The notes beneath the pieces were generated by a model that was not told the DNA's origin, ran no database searches, and saw only the letters and a list, made by a program, of their open reading frames with translations. From Desulfosporosinus hippei DSM 8344 (GTDB lineage: Bacteria; Bacillota; Desulfitobacteriia; Desulfitobacteriales; Desulfitobacteriaceae), in the NCBI RefSeq assembly GCF_900100785.1, contig NZ_FNCP01000019.1, forward strand, positions 29,532-93,531: a DNA stretch of 64,000 nucleotides, in the 5' to 3' direction. Positions 43,118-50,262 of the stretch are shown here, piece after piece (position 1 is the stretch's first letter; each line of letters opens with the position of its first letter). The position numbers and the translations under genes were made by a program.

Positions 43118-43152
43118 AAGCAGCTAACTAAAAGGTTAGCTGCTTTAATTAT
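43118..43152 (+). terminator. Terminator after the repeat-protein gene
   Basis: AAAGCAGCTAAC (43118-43129) pairs with GTTAGCTGCTTT (43135-43146), followed by AATTAT. It can also serve the convergent regulator gene. Confidence 0.8.
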
Positions 43153-43209
43153 CCCCGTATTAATGTTTTATGAAGATTATCATTTGTTTCAATTGAAATG
43201 ACTAGTTGC

Positions 43210-43767
43210 TTATTCTGTTTTGGAAAGTGGGAGCATGGCCGGAGGAGTCAGAGCAACAATAACTTTCGCAGGGACGCCTGCAGCGTTTTGGCAAAGGTGG
43301 GGATAACTTCCATCCCAGTGAATACTATCTCCTTCTTCCAAAATTGCCGAAAAGTCCCCTTGGATAACCTTCACTTTACCAGAGACTACCATAATCCACT
43401 CTTCGCCGTCGTGAGTATGTGCACAATTACCGGCTTGATATCCAGGAGGTAACTCTACCATTAAAATCTGTAGTTGCCTGCCAAAGGGTGCAGATAAAAT
43501 TTCTAGTTCAGGTTCATTCCCGAATTTTATCTTAGGACGGGCGTTTTTTGGGACAAGTTCTGGTGGAAAAGGTTCCTCTGCTAAGAAATTTCTAACAGGT
43601 ACTTTTAGGGCAATAGCCATTTTTTGAAGACTGTCTAAGGAAAGGGAAACCTTGTCATTCTCTACTTGACTGATGAAACCCCTTGATAGTCCTGTCATAT
43701 CTGCCAACTGCGGAATCGTTAAATTCAATTCTTGGCGGAATGCTTTAATTTTTGGCCCAATAGACAT
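43210..43767 (-). CDS. XRE-type regulator with C-terminal cupin
   Basis: The 185-residue protein has an N-terminal helix-turn-helix (LTIPQLADMTGLSRGFISQV) and a cupin at about 75-180 (EWIMVVSGKVKVIQGDFSAI, HWDGSYPHLCQNAAGVP), the HipB/SinR-cupin arrangement used to sense small molecules such as polyamines or amino-acid derivatives. ATG 43767 follows GAGAGGA. It is divergent from the broken membrane gene at 43937, whose promoter region holds a TAACATGTTA palindrome. Confidence 0.88.
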   Translation of the reverse strand: MSIGPKIKAFRQELNLTIPQLADMTGLSRGFISQVENDKVSLSLDSLQKMAIALKVPVRNFLAEEPFPPELVPKNARPKIKFGNEPELEILSAPFGRQLQILMVELPPGYQAGNCAHTHDGEEWIMVVSGKVKVIQGDFSAILEEGDSIHWDGSYPHLCQNAAGVPAKVIVALTPPAMLPLSKTE

Positions 43768-43806
43768 AATTACATCCTCTCGGAGTTTAGTGTGATGAAA
43801 AAAATA

Positions 43807-43839
43807 TTGACATCACCAATAAAGATTGTTAACATGTTA
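43807..43839 (+). promoter_or_regulatory. Promoter with palindrome in front of the broken membrane gene
   Basis: TTGACA (43807-43812), 17 bp, TAACAT (43830-43835). The palindrome TAACATGTTA (43830-43839) covers the -10 and may be the operator of the divergent XRE-cupin regulator. Confidence 0.5.
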
Positions 43840-43936
43840 GCACAATAATATTATTATAACAAATATATTATTTCTTTCACTAAAGCACAAGTAGTAGAGG
43901 AAACTTTTTAGTATTGTAGCAACAAGGAGGAGAAAA

Positions 43937-44285
43937 AATGGGTACTAGCATTCATTGGTTGCACCAAACTCTAACAACTCTGGTTCTATTAATGGTATTA
44001 TGAAGAGCCTTTGTAACTTCACTGGGACAGTGGAGAGGAAAACAGGTATGGGGACATAAAATGGTAAGTGTTACGGCGAATGCCCTCTTGGATACTCAAA
44101 TATTATTAGGTGCCATTATTTTGTTGTTTGGCGGGAAACCGTCTCTAAACCACATACTATTAGCGGTAGCAGCTACTGTCATGGCTCACTATAGCTATTC
44201 TGTGGAGAAGCGCCGCGGAGGCAGTATTGCTACATTGGCAAGTGCATGGGGAGCAGCAATTCCCGTGTTAATTCTTTATTTCTAG
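43937..44285 (+). pseudogene. Small multi-span membrane protein gene with a frameshift and a stop codon
   Basis: ATG 43937 is eight bases behind AAGGAGGAG and opens MGTSIHWLHQTLTT. Removing one T near 43979 lets the frame run through VLLMVL, TGA (44001, probably a mutated TGG), RAFVTSLGQWRGKQVWGHK and into the long open stretch from 44061 (LLDTQILLGAIILLFGG, then AHYSYSVEKRRGG). The restored product of about 116 residues has four hydrophobic segments and histidines like small cytochrome-b-type membrane proteins of unknown function. Only the last 74 codons are open now. Confidence 0.7.
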
Positions 44286-44341
44286 CGATAGAAGTGAATA
44301 TATAGACTTAAGAGTAGGGTGCAAAGTAATTATTTTCAGAG

Positions 44342-44388
44342 AAACCTCATTGAAATTGCTTCTCGGAGAAATTTCAATGAGGTTTTCA
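44342..44388 (+). terminator. Terminator between convergent units
   Basis: AAACCTCATTGAAAT (44342-44356) pairs with ATTTCAATGAGGTTT (44371-44385), followed by TCAGC. Confidence 0.8.
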
Positions 44389-44460
44389 GCACTCAGTAAA
44401 GGATACAAAATTATGGGCAGGAACGTGAGGCGTTAAGGGAATTTTAGCATAGACATTAAT

Positions 44461-45690
44461 TTACTGGGCAAAATTACCGTTTTTGAAGATGGGGACTTCT
44501 TTACCGTCGTAAGTAGTTCCTAAGATTTCCAGATCCCTGGTTCCGATCATAAAGTCTACGTGTACCAGGGATTCGTTGATTTCTAGTGTTGTAAAGTCTT
44601 CTGGAGTTAGATTTTCACTATTTTTCATACAAACAGGATAAGCTTTTCCTAAAGCCAAATGGCAGGACGCATTTTCATCGAAAAGGGTATTATAGAACAA
44701 GATTTTTGAATTTGAAATAGGAGAATCAAAGGGGACTAAAGCAACCTCTCCGAGAAAATGAGAGCCCTCATCTGACTCAATAATTGACTTTAGTGTCTCA
44801 TAACCTTTTTCTGCACTAAAATCTACAATTTTGCCATTTTTAAATGTCATTGAAAAGTTCTCTATGAGATTTCCATTATAGTTTAGAGGCAATGAACTGA
44901 CGACTTTGCCATTCACACCTGTCTTTTTAGGTAAGGTGAATACCTCTTCTGTAGGCATGTTAGCTATAAACGCTATACCTTCCGGGGTATACTCAGAACC
45001 GCCGAGCCAGATATGGTCTTCAGGGAGCTCGATTGTTAGATTAGTTCCTAAAGAATTTGTGTAACGGAGTGATCTTAAGGTTAGAGAGTTCAAAAAGTCC
45101 ATTCTTGCTTTAAGGTTAGTTGTATGTTCTTGCCAAGAGAGAATAGGGTTTTCAGTATCGACTCGTACCGTTTGAAAAATAACTTCCCATAGTTTTTCCA
45201 TCGACTCTTCTGCAGAAAGGTGTGGAAAGACCTTCTCGGCCCAAGCTTCTGTTGGTATTGAAACAACGCACCAGGTGTTTTGATTGCTCATAAGCCGATC
45301 TCGATAATCCTTGAGGGCAATGTTGCTTGCTTTTTGCGCCTTGGTTATTCTTTCGGGGTTAACGTCCTTCATCAACTCAGGGTCTGAAGCTGCTATACTT
45401 AAGAAAGCGGCTCCTTGGTGTACATAAGAAAGGTAAAATTCCTTTTGCCACTCTGGAAATTCCTCGAAAATCTCTTCTGGAGCATGGAGATAGCGGATCT
45501 TTGAAAATAATTCATCTCGCCATTGGATGACAACATCTCGTGCGCCTTCTAGGTAAGCTTTTTCTGCGACTATTCGTGTAAAGAGTGCACATTCAATAGG
45601 AGCAGAAATAACAAGAGTTTGATTTTCTTGGAGGTTTAAACCGGTTTTAACAATAAGTTGAGCATATTTCTCTAATGAATTTTTATTCAT
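44461..45690 (-). CDS. M29-family metallo-aminopeptidase (thermophilic aminopeptidase type)
   Basis: The 409-residue protein has the M29 layout: an N-terminal domain (KYAQLIVKTGLNLQENQTLV) and a C-terminal catalytic part with SLRYTNSLGTNLTIELP, FIANMPTEEVFTLP (metal Glu), GEVALVPFDSPIS, NTLFDENASCHLALGKAYP (metal His) and HVDFMIGT (HxD). These fit AmpS/AmpT/PepS, which release N-terminal residues using a di-metal site. It is cytoplasmic and monocistronic. ATG 45690 has AAAAGGAG in front. Confidence 0.92.
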   Translation of the reverse strand: MNKNSLEKYAQLIVKTGLNLQENQTLVISAPIECALFTRIVAEKAYLEGARDVVIQWRDELFSKIRYLHAPEEIFEEFPEWQKEFYLSYVHQGAAFLSIAASDPELMKDVNPERITKAQKASNIALKDYRDRLMSNQNTWCVVSIPTEAWAEKVFPHLSAEESMEKLWEVIFQTVRVDTENPILSWQEHTTNLKARMDFLNSLTLRSLRYTNSLGTNLTIELPEDHIWLGGSEYTPEGIAFIANMPTEEVFTLPKKTGVNGKVVSSLPLNYNGNLIENFSMTFKNGKIVDFSAEKGYETLKSIIESDEGSHFLGEVALVPFDSPISNSKILFYNTLFDENASCHLALGKAYPVCMKNSENLTPEDFTTLEINESLVHVDFMIGTRDLEILGTTYDGKEVPIFKNGNFAQ

Positions 45691-45820
45691 AGCTTACTCC
45701 TTTTAATTAATATAAATCCCAAACTTGGAAAAATTATACCATGGACATTTCGAGAAAGACAAACAGGCTTAAGTTTATCTTTTGAGAGAATCAAGATATT
45801 TAACCTTAGTTCACAATTTA

Positions 45821-45829
45821 TGCTATAAT
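45821..45829 (+). promoter_or_regulatory. Extended -10 promoter of the cupin gene
   Basis: TGCTATAAT (TATAAT at 45824-45829) stands 33 bases before the start. No good -35 is present at 17 bp, so it would rely on the TG extension. Confidence 0.5.
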
Positions 45830-45861
45830 CTTAATTAATTTAACTATGAAGGAGTACTGAT

Positions 45862-46215
45862 ATGATTAAACATTTTGAAGAGTTAAGAACAGATTCAGTA
45901 TCTAACTTCCGCGGGGGCAAAGGCGAAATTCAAATGACACACTTTCTTGAAACGGAAAAAGATGAGTTTAAAGGTAAAGGTCGGCTATTTGCTAAAAATG
46001 TGTTGAAACCTGGAACCTCCATCGGTCTTCATGAACACGTAGGTGATTTTGAAACTTATGTTGTTCTAAGTGGTGAAGGTATGGTCGATGACAACGGAGA
46101 GCACAAGTCGGTTAAACCTGGTGATGTAATTATTACAAAAAACGGAGAAAAACATTCAATTGAAAATACTGGGTCAGTGGATTTAGAGGTTATGGCTTTA
46201 ATTTTATTTGACTAG
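45862..46215 (+). CDS. Small cupin-fold protein
   Basis: ATG 45862 follows GAAGGAG. The 117-residue protein is one cupin barrel: LKPGTSIGLHEHVGDFETYV gives the first metal motif (H-x-H, then E), and GDVIITKNGEKHSIENTG gives the second His. The usual metal set His2-Glu-His is complete. Stand-alone cupins of this kind bind small ligands or act as isomerases, and the substrate is not predictable. It is a single gene between a promoter and a terminator. Confidence 0.85.
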   Translation: MIKHFEELRTDSVSNFRGGKGEIQMTHFLETEKDEFKGKGRLFAKNVLKPGTSIGLHEHVGDFETYVVLSGEGMVDDNGEHKSVKPGDVIITKNGEKHSIENTGSVDLEVMALILFD

Positions 46216-46237
46216 AAATAACATAAAAATCCTTAGT

Positions 46238-46272
46238 AATAACCGCCAGCTTAGCCGGCGGTTATTCTATTC
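46238..46272 (+). terminator. Terminator between convergent genes
   Basis: AATAACCGCC (46238-46247) pairs with GGCGGTTATT (46257-46266), followed by CTATTCGG. Confidence 0.75.
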
Positions 46273-46297
46273 GGAATGCCTCCCATATAAATAGTGA

Positions 46298-46993
46298 CTA
46301 GAGTATTAACTCTTGACCTTTTTGAGAGAACTTTACAATTCTACTGGGACTATCCTTCATCTTGGCTTCAAACTTCGTGACAATGTCAGGGCTGTCGGCA
46401 AAGTGCATTGGGATAAAAATTCGGGGGGAAAGTTCTTGAATGAAGTACTCGGCTCCTGCACTATAGTTTAGTTCAAGTCTTGGATCAACAGGGAAAAAAG
46501 CCACATCAATCGCTTCCCCTTTGATTTTTTGAATTTCTTCTTTAAAGTTCTTTTCAGCTTTCATCATTTCCTCAGGGCTGTCAATCCAATACCACCAGTT
46601 TAAATCTCCGGCATGAAAGTATCGTATTTCCTCATCTTGGACAAGGAAGGCTACACCTAGGTCCGTTGAATTATAAGCCTTGATACTTAAGTTGCCTATT
46701 TTAAGAGTCTGGTAGGGTGCTATGAAATTTACATTTATATTTTGTTGAGGGACATTGATGTCATTGCTGAGGATATATTGAATGTTGGGTCTGCATTTAT
46801 GCCATTCTAGTATTATTGGATTGTAATGGTCAGGATGACTATGTGAGGAAAAGATGAAAATATTCTTATTAGGACTTTCTTTTAATAGACTATCGACCGA
46901 ACCTTGATAATAATCAAATATGAGTAGATTTGTATTCGTTTCTACTAAAAAACCACTGTGATACAAATATTTGATTCTCATTGAATTAGTCAT
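46298..46993 (-). CDS. MBL-fold metallohydrolase
   Basis: ATG 46993 follows CGGGGTGA and is preferred to a GTG nine bases upstream, giving 231 residues. The beta-lactamase fold motif HSHPDHY near residue 52 and FHAGDLNWWYW near residue 125 supply metal ligands, with PMHFADSPD as the late His. The layout is like UlaG/YfiR-type small hydrolases rather than glyoxalase II. The substrate is unknown. It is monocistronic and next to a divergent VOC protein gene. Confidence 0.82.
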   Translation of the reverse strand: MTNSMRIKYLYHSGFLVETNTNLLIFDYYQGSVDSLLKESPNKNIFIFSSHSHPDHYNPIILEWHKCRPNIQYILSNDINVPQQNINVNFIAPYQTLKIGNLSIKAYNSTDLGVAFLVQDEEIRYFHAGDLNWWYWIDSPEEMMKAEKNFKEEIQKIKGEAIDVAFFPVDPRLELNYSAGAEYFIQELSPRIFIPMHFADSPDIVTKFEAKMKDSPSRIVKFSQKGQELIL

Positions 46994-47103
46994 TGTTATC
47001 ACCCCGATCTAATTATACAATAATTATAAACTCTATTATTAAACTTGCAGAAGTATTTTCCAAATATGATAATCCAATCGTTAATGAGGGAGGGTAAATA
47101 ATT

Positions 47104-47472
47104 ATGAAATTTCGATTTGAGCATAACAACATTAATGTTTTGAACCTTGAAAAGAGTCTTGATTTTTATAAGGAAGCACTAGGCTTAATTGAGGTTAAGA
47201 GGCATGTCCAGGCTGAGGGAGAGTTTATCCTAGTTTATTTAGGAGATGGTGTTACACAGCATAGCTTGGAATTGACTTGGCTGAGAGATCGAACTGAAGC
47301 CTATGACTTAGGAGAAAATGAATTTCACATTGCTTTTAGAGTCGACGATTTTGAAGCAGCGTATGAGCATCATAAGAGAATGGGTTGTATCTGTTACGAG
47401 AACCGAGAAATGGGTATATACTTCATTAATGATCCGGATAATTACTGGCTAGAAATTCTCCCTACACGATAA
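47104..47472 (+). CDS. VOC-family protein, glyoxalase I-like
   Basis: ATG 47104 follows GAGGGAGG. The 122-residue protein has two beta-alpha-beta-beta-beta modules: HNNINVLNLEKSLDFYKEAL (first metal His), SLELTWLRDR (Glu), FHIAFRVDDFEAAYEHHKRM (second His) and DPDNYWLEIL (second Glu). The complete metal set and DxFY-type motif match bacterial lactoylglutathione lyase relatives. In an organism likely to lack glutathione the actual thiol cosubstrate is uncertain. Confidence 0.85.
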   Translation: MKFRFEHNNINVLNLEKSLDFYKEALGLIEVKRHVQAEGEFILVYLGDGVTQHSLELTWLRDRTEAYDLGENEFHIAFRVDDFEAAYEHHKRMGCICYENREMGIYFINDPDNYWLEILPTR

Positions 47473-47502
47473 TGATGATCAAAAATGCGTATTTAATTTG
47501 AT

Positions 47503-47545
47503 AACAGGTTCTTTCTTACTCTGTAAGAAAGAACCTGTTTTTGCA
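47503..47545 (+). terminator. Strong terminator after the VOC gene
   Basis: AACAGGTTCTTTCTTAC (47503-47519) pairs perfectly with GTAAGAAAGAACCTGTT (47523-47539), followed by TTTGC. Confidence 0.9.
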
Positions 47546-47590
47546 ATCATTATAATCTGGTAAATCACTCGAGTTATTAGCAAATATAAT

Positions 47591-47611
47591 AAAAAGCCGC
47601 TTCGTAGCGGC
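47591..47611 (-). terminator. Terminator of the candidate ncRNA
   Basis: On the minus strand GCCGCT, loop ACGA, AGCGGC, then TTTTTATTATA. It lies on the opposite strand from the VOC gene terminator and has no coding gene upstream. Confidence 0.8.
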
Positions 47612-48045
47612 TGTAATATATAAGAGCACGTAATGATCTACCTAACACCAGTAGAGATCGCTGATTACCTAACTAGGATCTTCCGACCATAATCAAGCAG
47701 GTTACCACCCATACTCATGATTCGTTCGACCTTACAAGATATCTACTCAGCTATAGACAACCTCTCGGCTGAATATAACCGAATCCTTACACATGCATAT
47801 ATCATGCGACATATGACTGAGTAAGAAACTCAACACCCGGTAAAATCTTAGCTCGACCCGCTAGAATAAGTGAGAACCTTAAAACAATCAAAAAAGACTG
47901 ACATAAAGCCCTTTTCCTACCCCAAAAGATCTTCCCTCCGACTATATACAAGCGTTTTACCACCTGAATATAATCTTTGGCCGACCCATATACACCCGAC
48001 TAAGAGCATATATAAATCTTGGCTCAACCATTACGTACCCTTATG
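47591..48045 (-). ncRNA. Candidate large structured noncoding RNA, about 450 nt
   Basis: No reading frame of useful length exists here on either strand, yet the region is not AT-rich filler. On the minus strand it is G-rich with recurrent GGTCG-type motifs followed by AAGAT (GGTTGAGCCAAGATTTA, GGTCGGCCAAAGATTATA, AGTCGGAGGGAAGATCTT, GGTCGAGCTAAGATTTTA). The 5' part GTACGTAATG (complement of 48029-48038) pairs over 10 bp with the 3' part CATTACGTGC (complement of 47626-47635), closing the whole molecule. A perfect intrinsic terminator (GCCGCT-ACGA-AGCGGC, T5) follows at once. This is how ornate large RNAs look. I cannot assign it to raiA, OLE, ROOL or another class without a search. The promoter is unclear; CATAAT boxes occur near 48050 and 48078. 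Confidence 0.6.
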
Positions 48046-48174
48046 ATCGTATTATGGCCTGTTGAGCTTTTAATTATGCATGAAAGATTTCATAAATAAT
48101 CCAAACATCATTCCTGTAATTAAGGAAATACTGTAAAGGTATTTTAAGTTGAAATTAAAAGGAGGTTACAAAAC

Positions 48175-48330
48175 ATGACTCATAAGAATGAATCAAGAAG
48201 AGAGAATTTAGCAGATAAATTTCCTGAGATGGATGAGCATTTTCAAGAGCTGAAAAAACAGGATTATGAACCTAAGATTGAACGTTTAGGGCAGACAAAA
48301 AAAGACCAAAGAGCAAGAACAGAAAAGTAA
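48175..48330 (+). CDS. Small highly charged protein, 51 residues
   Basis: ATG 48175 lies eight bases after a perfect AAAGGAGG and opens 51 codons: MTHKNESRRENLADKFPEMD, then HFQELKKQDYEPKIERLGQ and a basic tail ending in RTEK. A terminator follows 30 bases after the stop. About half the residues are charged and none of it is hydrophobic enough for a membrane segment. I do not recognise the family. Strong translation signals and its own terminator support it as real. It is divergent from the ncRNA candidate. Confidence 0.6.
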   Translation: MTHKNESRRENLADKFPEMDEHFQELKKQDYEPKIERLGQTKKDQRARTEK

Positions 48331-48359
48331 TCGAGAGAATCTTTTACCGATCAAATTAG

Positions 48360-48402
48360 ACACCCTTGCGAAGTCCGAGTATTTCCAAGGGTGTTTTTTA
48401 AT
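48360..48402 (+). terminator. Terminator after the small charged protein
   Basis: ACACCCTTG pairs with CAAGGGTGT around a 17-base loop, followed by TTTTTAATT. Confidence 0.75.
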
Positions 48403-48426
48403 TAATACATACTTCTGTCTGGAATT

Positions 48427-49275
48427 CTATTGCCGAACAAATTTAATAATACGTTCATAAGAGCGTTTAGTATCTTCATACCCTTGTTGAAGTAGTCTTT
48501 GAAGTTTTTGAGGATCTTTTTCTAAGCGGTCAACTTCTAATTCTTTCGATGGCCTTATGACAATAACTTGTCCTATGTTTTCAAGGTGATCAATATAATC
48601 TAAGGTTTCATTGTAATTCTTATACCGGTTTAACATGGTTTCGATTAATTGAGGGTAATTTCGATATTTTAGTTTGAGCAGAGCATTAAATCTTCCGGGC
48701 TGCTTTTTATAGCCTTTATTTCTGGTTAAAACAACTATATTCTTGAGGTTTCCGTCTGCAATGGATTTTTTGAGAGGAATGGCATCGGAAATTCCACCAT
48801 CTAAGAGTTCAAGTCCCTTATAGTTGATGATAGGTGATATCATTGGCAGAGAAGCAGACGCCCTTAGAGCCTGGAATTGATCGCCTAAATCATCTTTATT
48901 AAGATATATTGGCTTACCAGTTTGACAATCAGTTGCCCCCACTAAAAAATCACCTGGATATTCATAAAATGCTTTAAAGTCAAAGGGAACATGCTTATTG
49001 GGAATTTCATCAAAAATAAAGTCCATACCAAAGTAAGATTTACTTAGAAATAGATTTCTTAGACTCATGTACCGCCAGTCCTTAACGAAGCCAATGATAA
49101 CCTTTTCATTTCTTTTCTGTTGCCGAGAAATATATGAGGCAGCATTGCAAGCTCCTGCTGATACACCTATGACATATGGAAAATATAAATTGTTTTCCAT
49201 AAAATACTCTAATACACCGCAGGTGTATAGCCCTCTCATGCCTCCGCCTTCAAGTACAAGTCCTACATTTTTCAT
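48427..49275 (-). CDS. Patatin-like phospholipase (RssA/YjjU type)
   Basis: ATG 49275 follows GGGGTGA. An upstream frame to 49320 would pass through the Shine-Dalgarno. The 282-residue protein shows the patatin catalytic set: oxyanion GGGMRGLY near residue 10, nucleophile GVSAG near residue 38 and LLDGGISDA near residue 155 (Ser-Asp dyad). The group includes YjjU, thought to hydrolyse acyl esters. It is probably cytoplasmic or membrane-associated. A C-terminal basic tail is present. Confidence 0.9.
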   Translation of the reverse strand: MKNVGLVLEGGGMRGLYTCGVLEYFMENNLYFPYVIGVSAGACNAASYISRQQKRNEKVIIGFVKDWRYMSLRNLFLSKSYFGMDFIFDEIPNKHVPFDFKAFYEYPGDFLVGATDCQTGKPIYLNKDDLGDQFQALRASASLPMISPIINYKGLELLDGGISDAIPLKKSIADGNLKNIVVLTRNKGYKKQPGRFNALLKLKYRNYPQLIETMLNRYKNYNETLDYIDHLENIGQVIVIRPSKELEVDRLEKDPQKLQRLLQQGYEDTKRSYERIIKFVRQ

Positions 49276-49375
49276 TGGATCACCCCACCATTTGTTATCT
49301 CTACTAATAAAGATAAGCACTTAACTAGAATAACTATAACATGGCAACTTTTAACATTCAATTAAGACTAAATGC

Positions 49376-49392
49376 ACTAATTATGTATTAGT
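49376..49392. promoter_or_regulatory. Palindrome upstream of rubrerythrin, Fur/PerR-like
   Basis: ACTAATTATGTATTAGT is a 6-5-6 palindrome in the gap between the patatin and rubrerythrin genes, reminiscent of the A/T-rich PerR boxes that control rubrerythrin genes in clostridia. The match to any known consensus is loose. Confidence 0.4.
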
Positions 49393-49514
49393 TAGTAGTT
49401 ATGGTATATTATAGGTATTAAACTTAAAGCAGTCAGTGGGTATCTTTAATTATTAAGAAACCTTAAAAATTGGGCATACTGACTTAATTAAAACCAATTT
49501 AGGAGGGAAACTTT

Positions 49515-50006
49515 ATGAACGGAAAAACTTTAGACAATTTGATGGAGGCTTTTGCAGGAGAATCACAGGCTAATCGAAAGTATCTTGCCTACGCAAAGAA
49601 AGCTGAAGCAGAAGGTAAAAAGAACGCGGCGAAGCTTTTTAAAGCCGCTTCAGATGCTGAAGCGATACATGCTCAAAAGCATTTCGAGGTTGCAGAAAAA
49701 ATTAAAGAAACTGCTGAAAATCTAAATGACGCAGTGGCAGGTGAAAATCATGAATACCAAAGCATGTATCCAGAGTTTTTGAAAGTGGCTCAAGAAGAGG
49801 GTAATCAAGCTGCAATAAGAACTTTTACATATGCTTTAAAAGCTGAAGAGGTTCACGCTAGACTTTATCAAGAAGCAAAAGACAATTTGGATCAGGAAGA
49901 AGAAGTGTATTATTATCTTTGTCCAATTTGCGGGAACATTGAGAAGGTTGTTCCTGAGAAATGTCCAATTTGTGGTGCTTCAGGGTCGAAATTTATAGAG
50001 TATTAA
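49515..50006 (+). CDS. Rubrerythrin
   Basis: Rubrerythrin reduces hydrogen peroxide at a non-sulfur di-iron site using electrons passed through a rubredoxin-like iron site. The 163-residue protein has a four-helix ferritin-like domain with the Glu/His ligands (FAGESQANRKYLAYAKKAEA, DAEAIHAQKHFEVAE, ALKAEEVHARLY) and a C-terminal CPICG..CPICG rubredoxin knuckle. It is shorter than the classical 190-residue form. ATG 49515 follows AGGAGGG. It is monocistronic and fits oxidative-stress defence in an anaerobe. Confidence 0.94.
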   Translation: MNGKTLDNLMEAFAGESQANRKYLAYAKKAEAEGKKNAAKLFKAASDAEAIHAQKHFEVAEKIKETAENLNDAVAGENHEYQSMYPEFLKVAQEEGNQAAIRTFTYALKAEEVHARLYQEAKDNLDQEEEVYYYLCPICGNIEKVVPEKCPICGASGSKFIEY

Positions 50007-50043
50007 TTAATTTATTTCATAATTCATAAAAAATGTGAGAAAC

Positions 50044-50082
50044 AAAAATCCTTACCTATCAATGGTAAGGGTTTTTGTGTAT
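50044..50082 (+). terminator. Terminator after rubrerythrin
   Basis: AAAAATCCTTACC and GGTAAGGGTTTTT pair around a short loop (TATCAAT), followed by GTGT. Confidence 0.75.
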
Positions 50083-50262
50083 GATTGGGAAAAAGTGTGA
50101 CTTGCCAGGAATAATCTCTTAAGCTATAGTTTTAAAAGAATATATTAAATATTCTAAGTATTCTTGGGGTAATTAAAATAAGGTTGTCAGATAATTAAAC
50201 AGCTAATAATCAACCTTGATAGATTTTGGGTTAAGAGGAGAAAAAATAATATTGGAGGGCCT

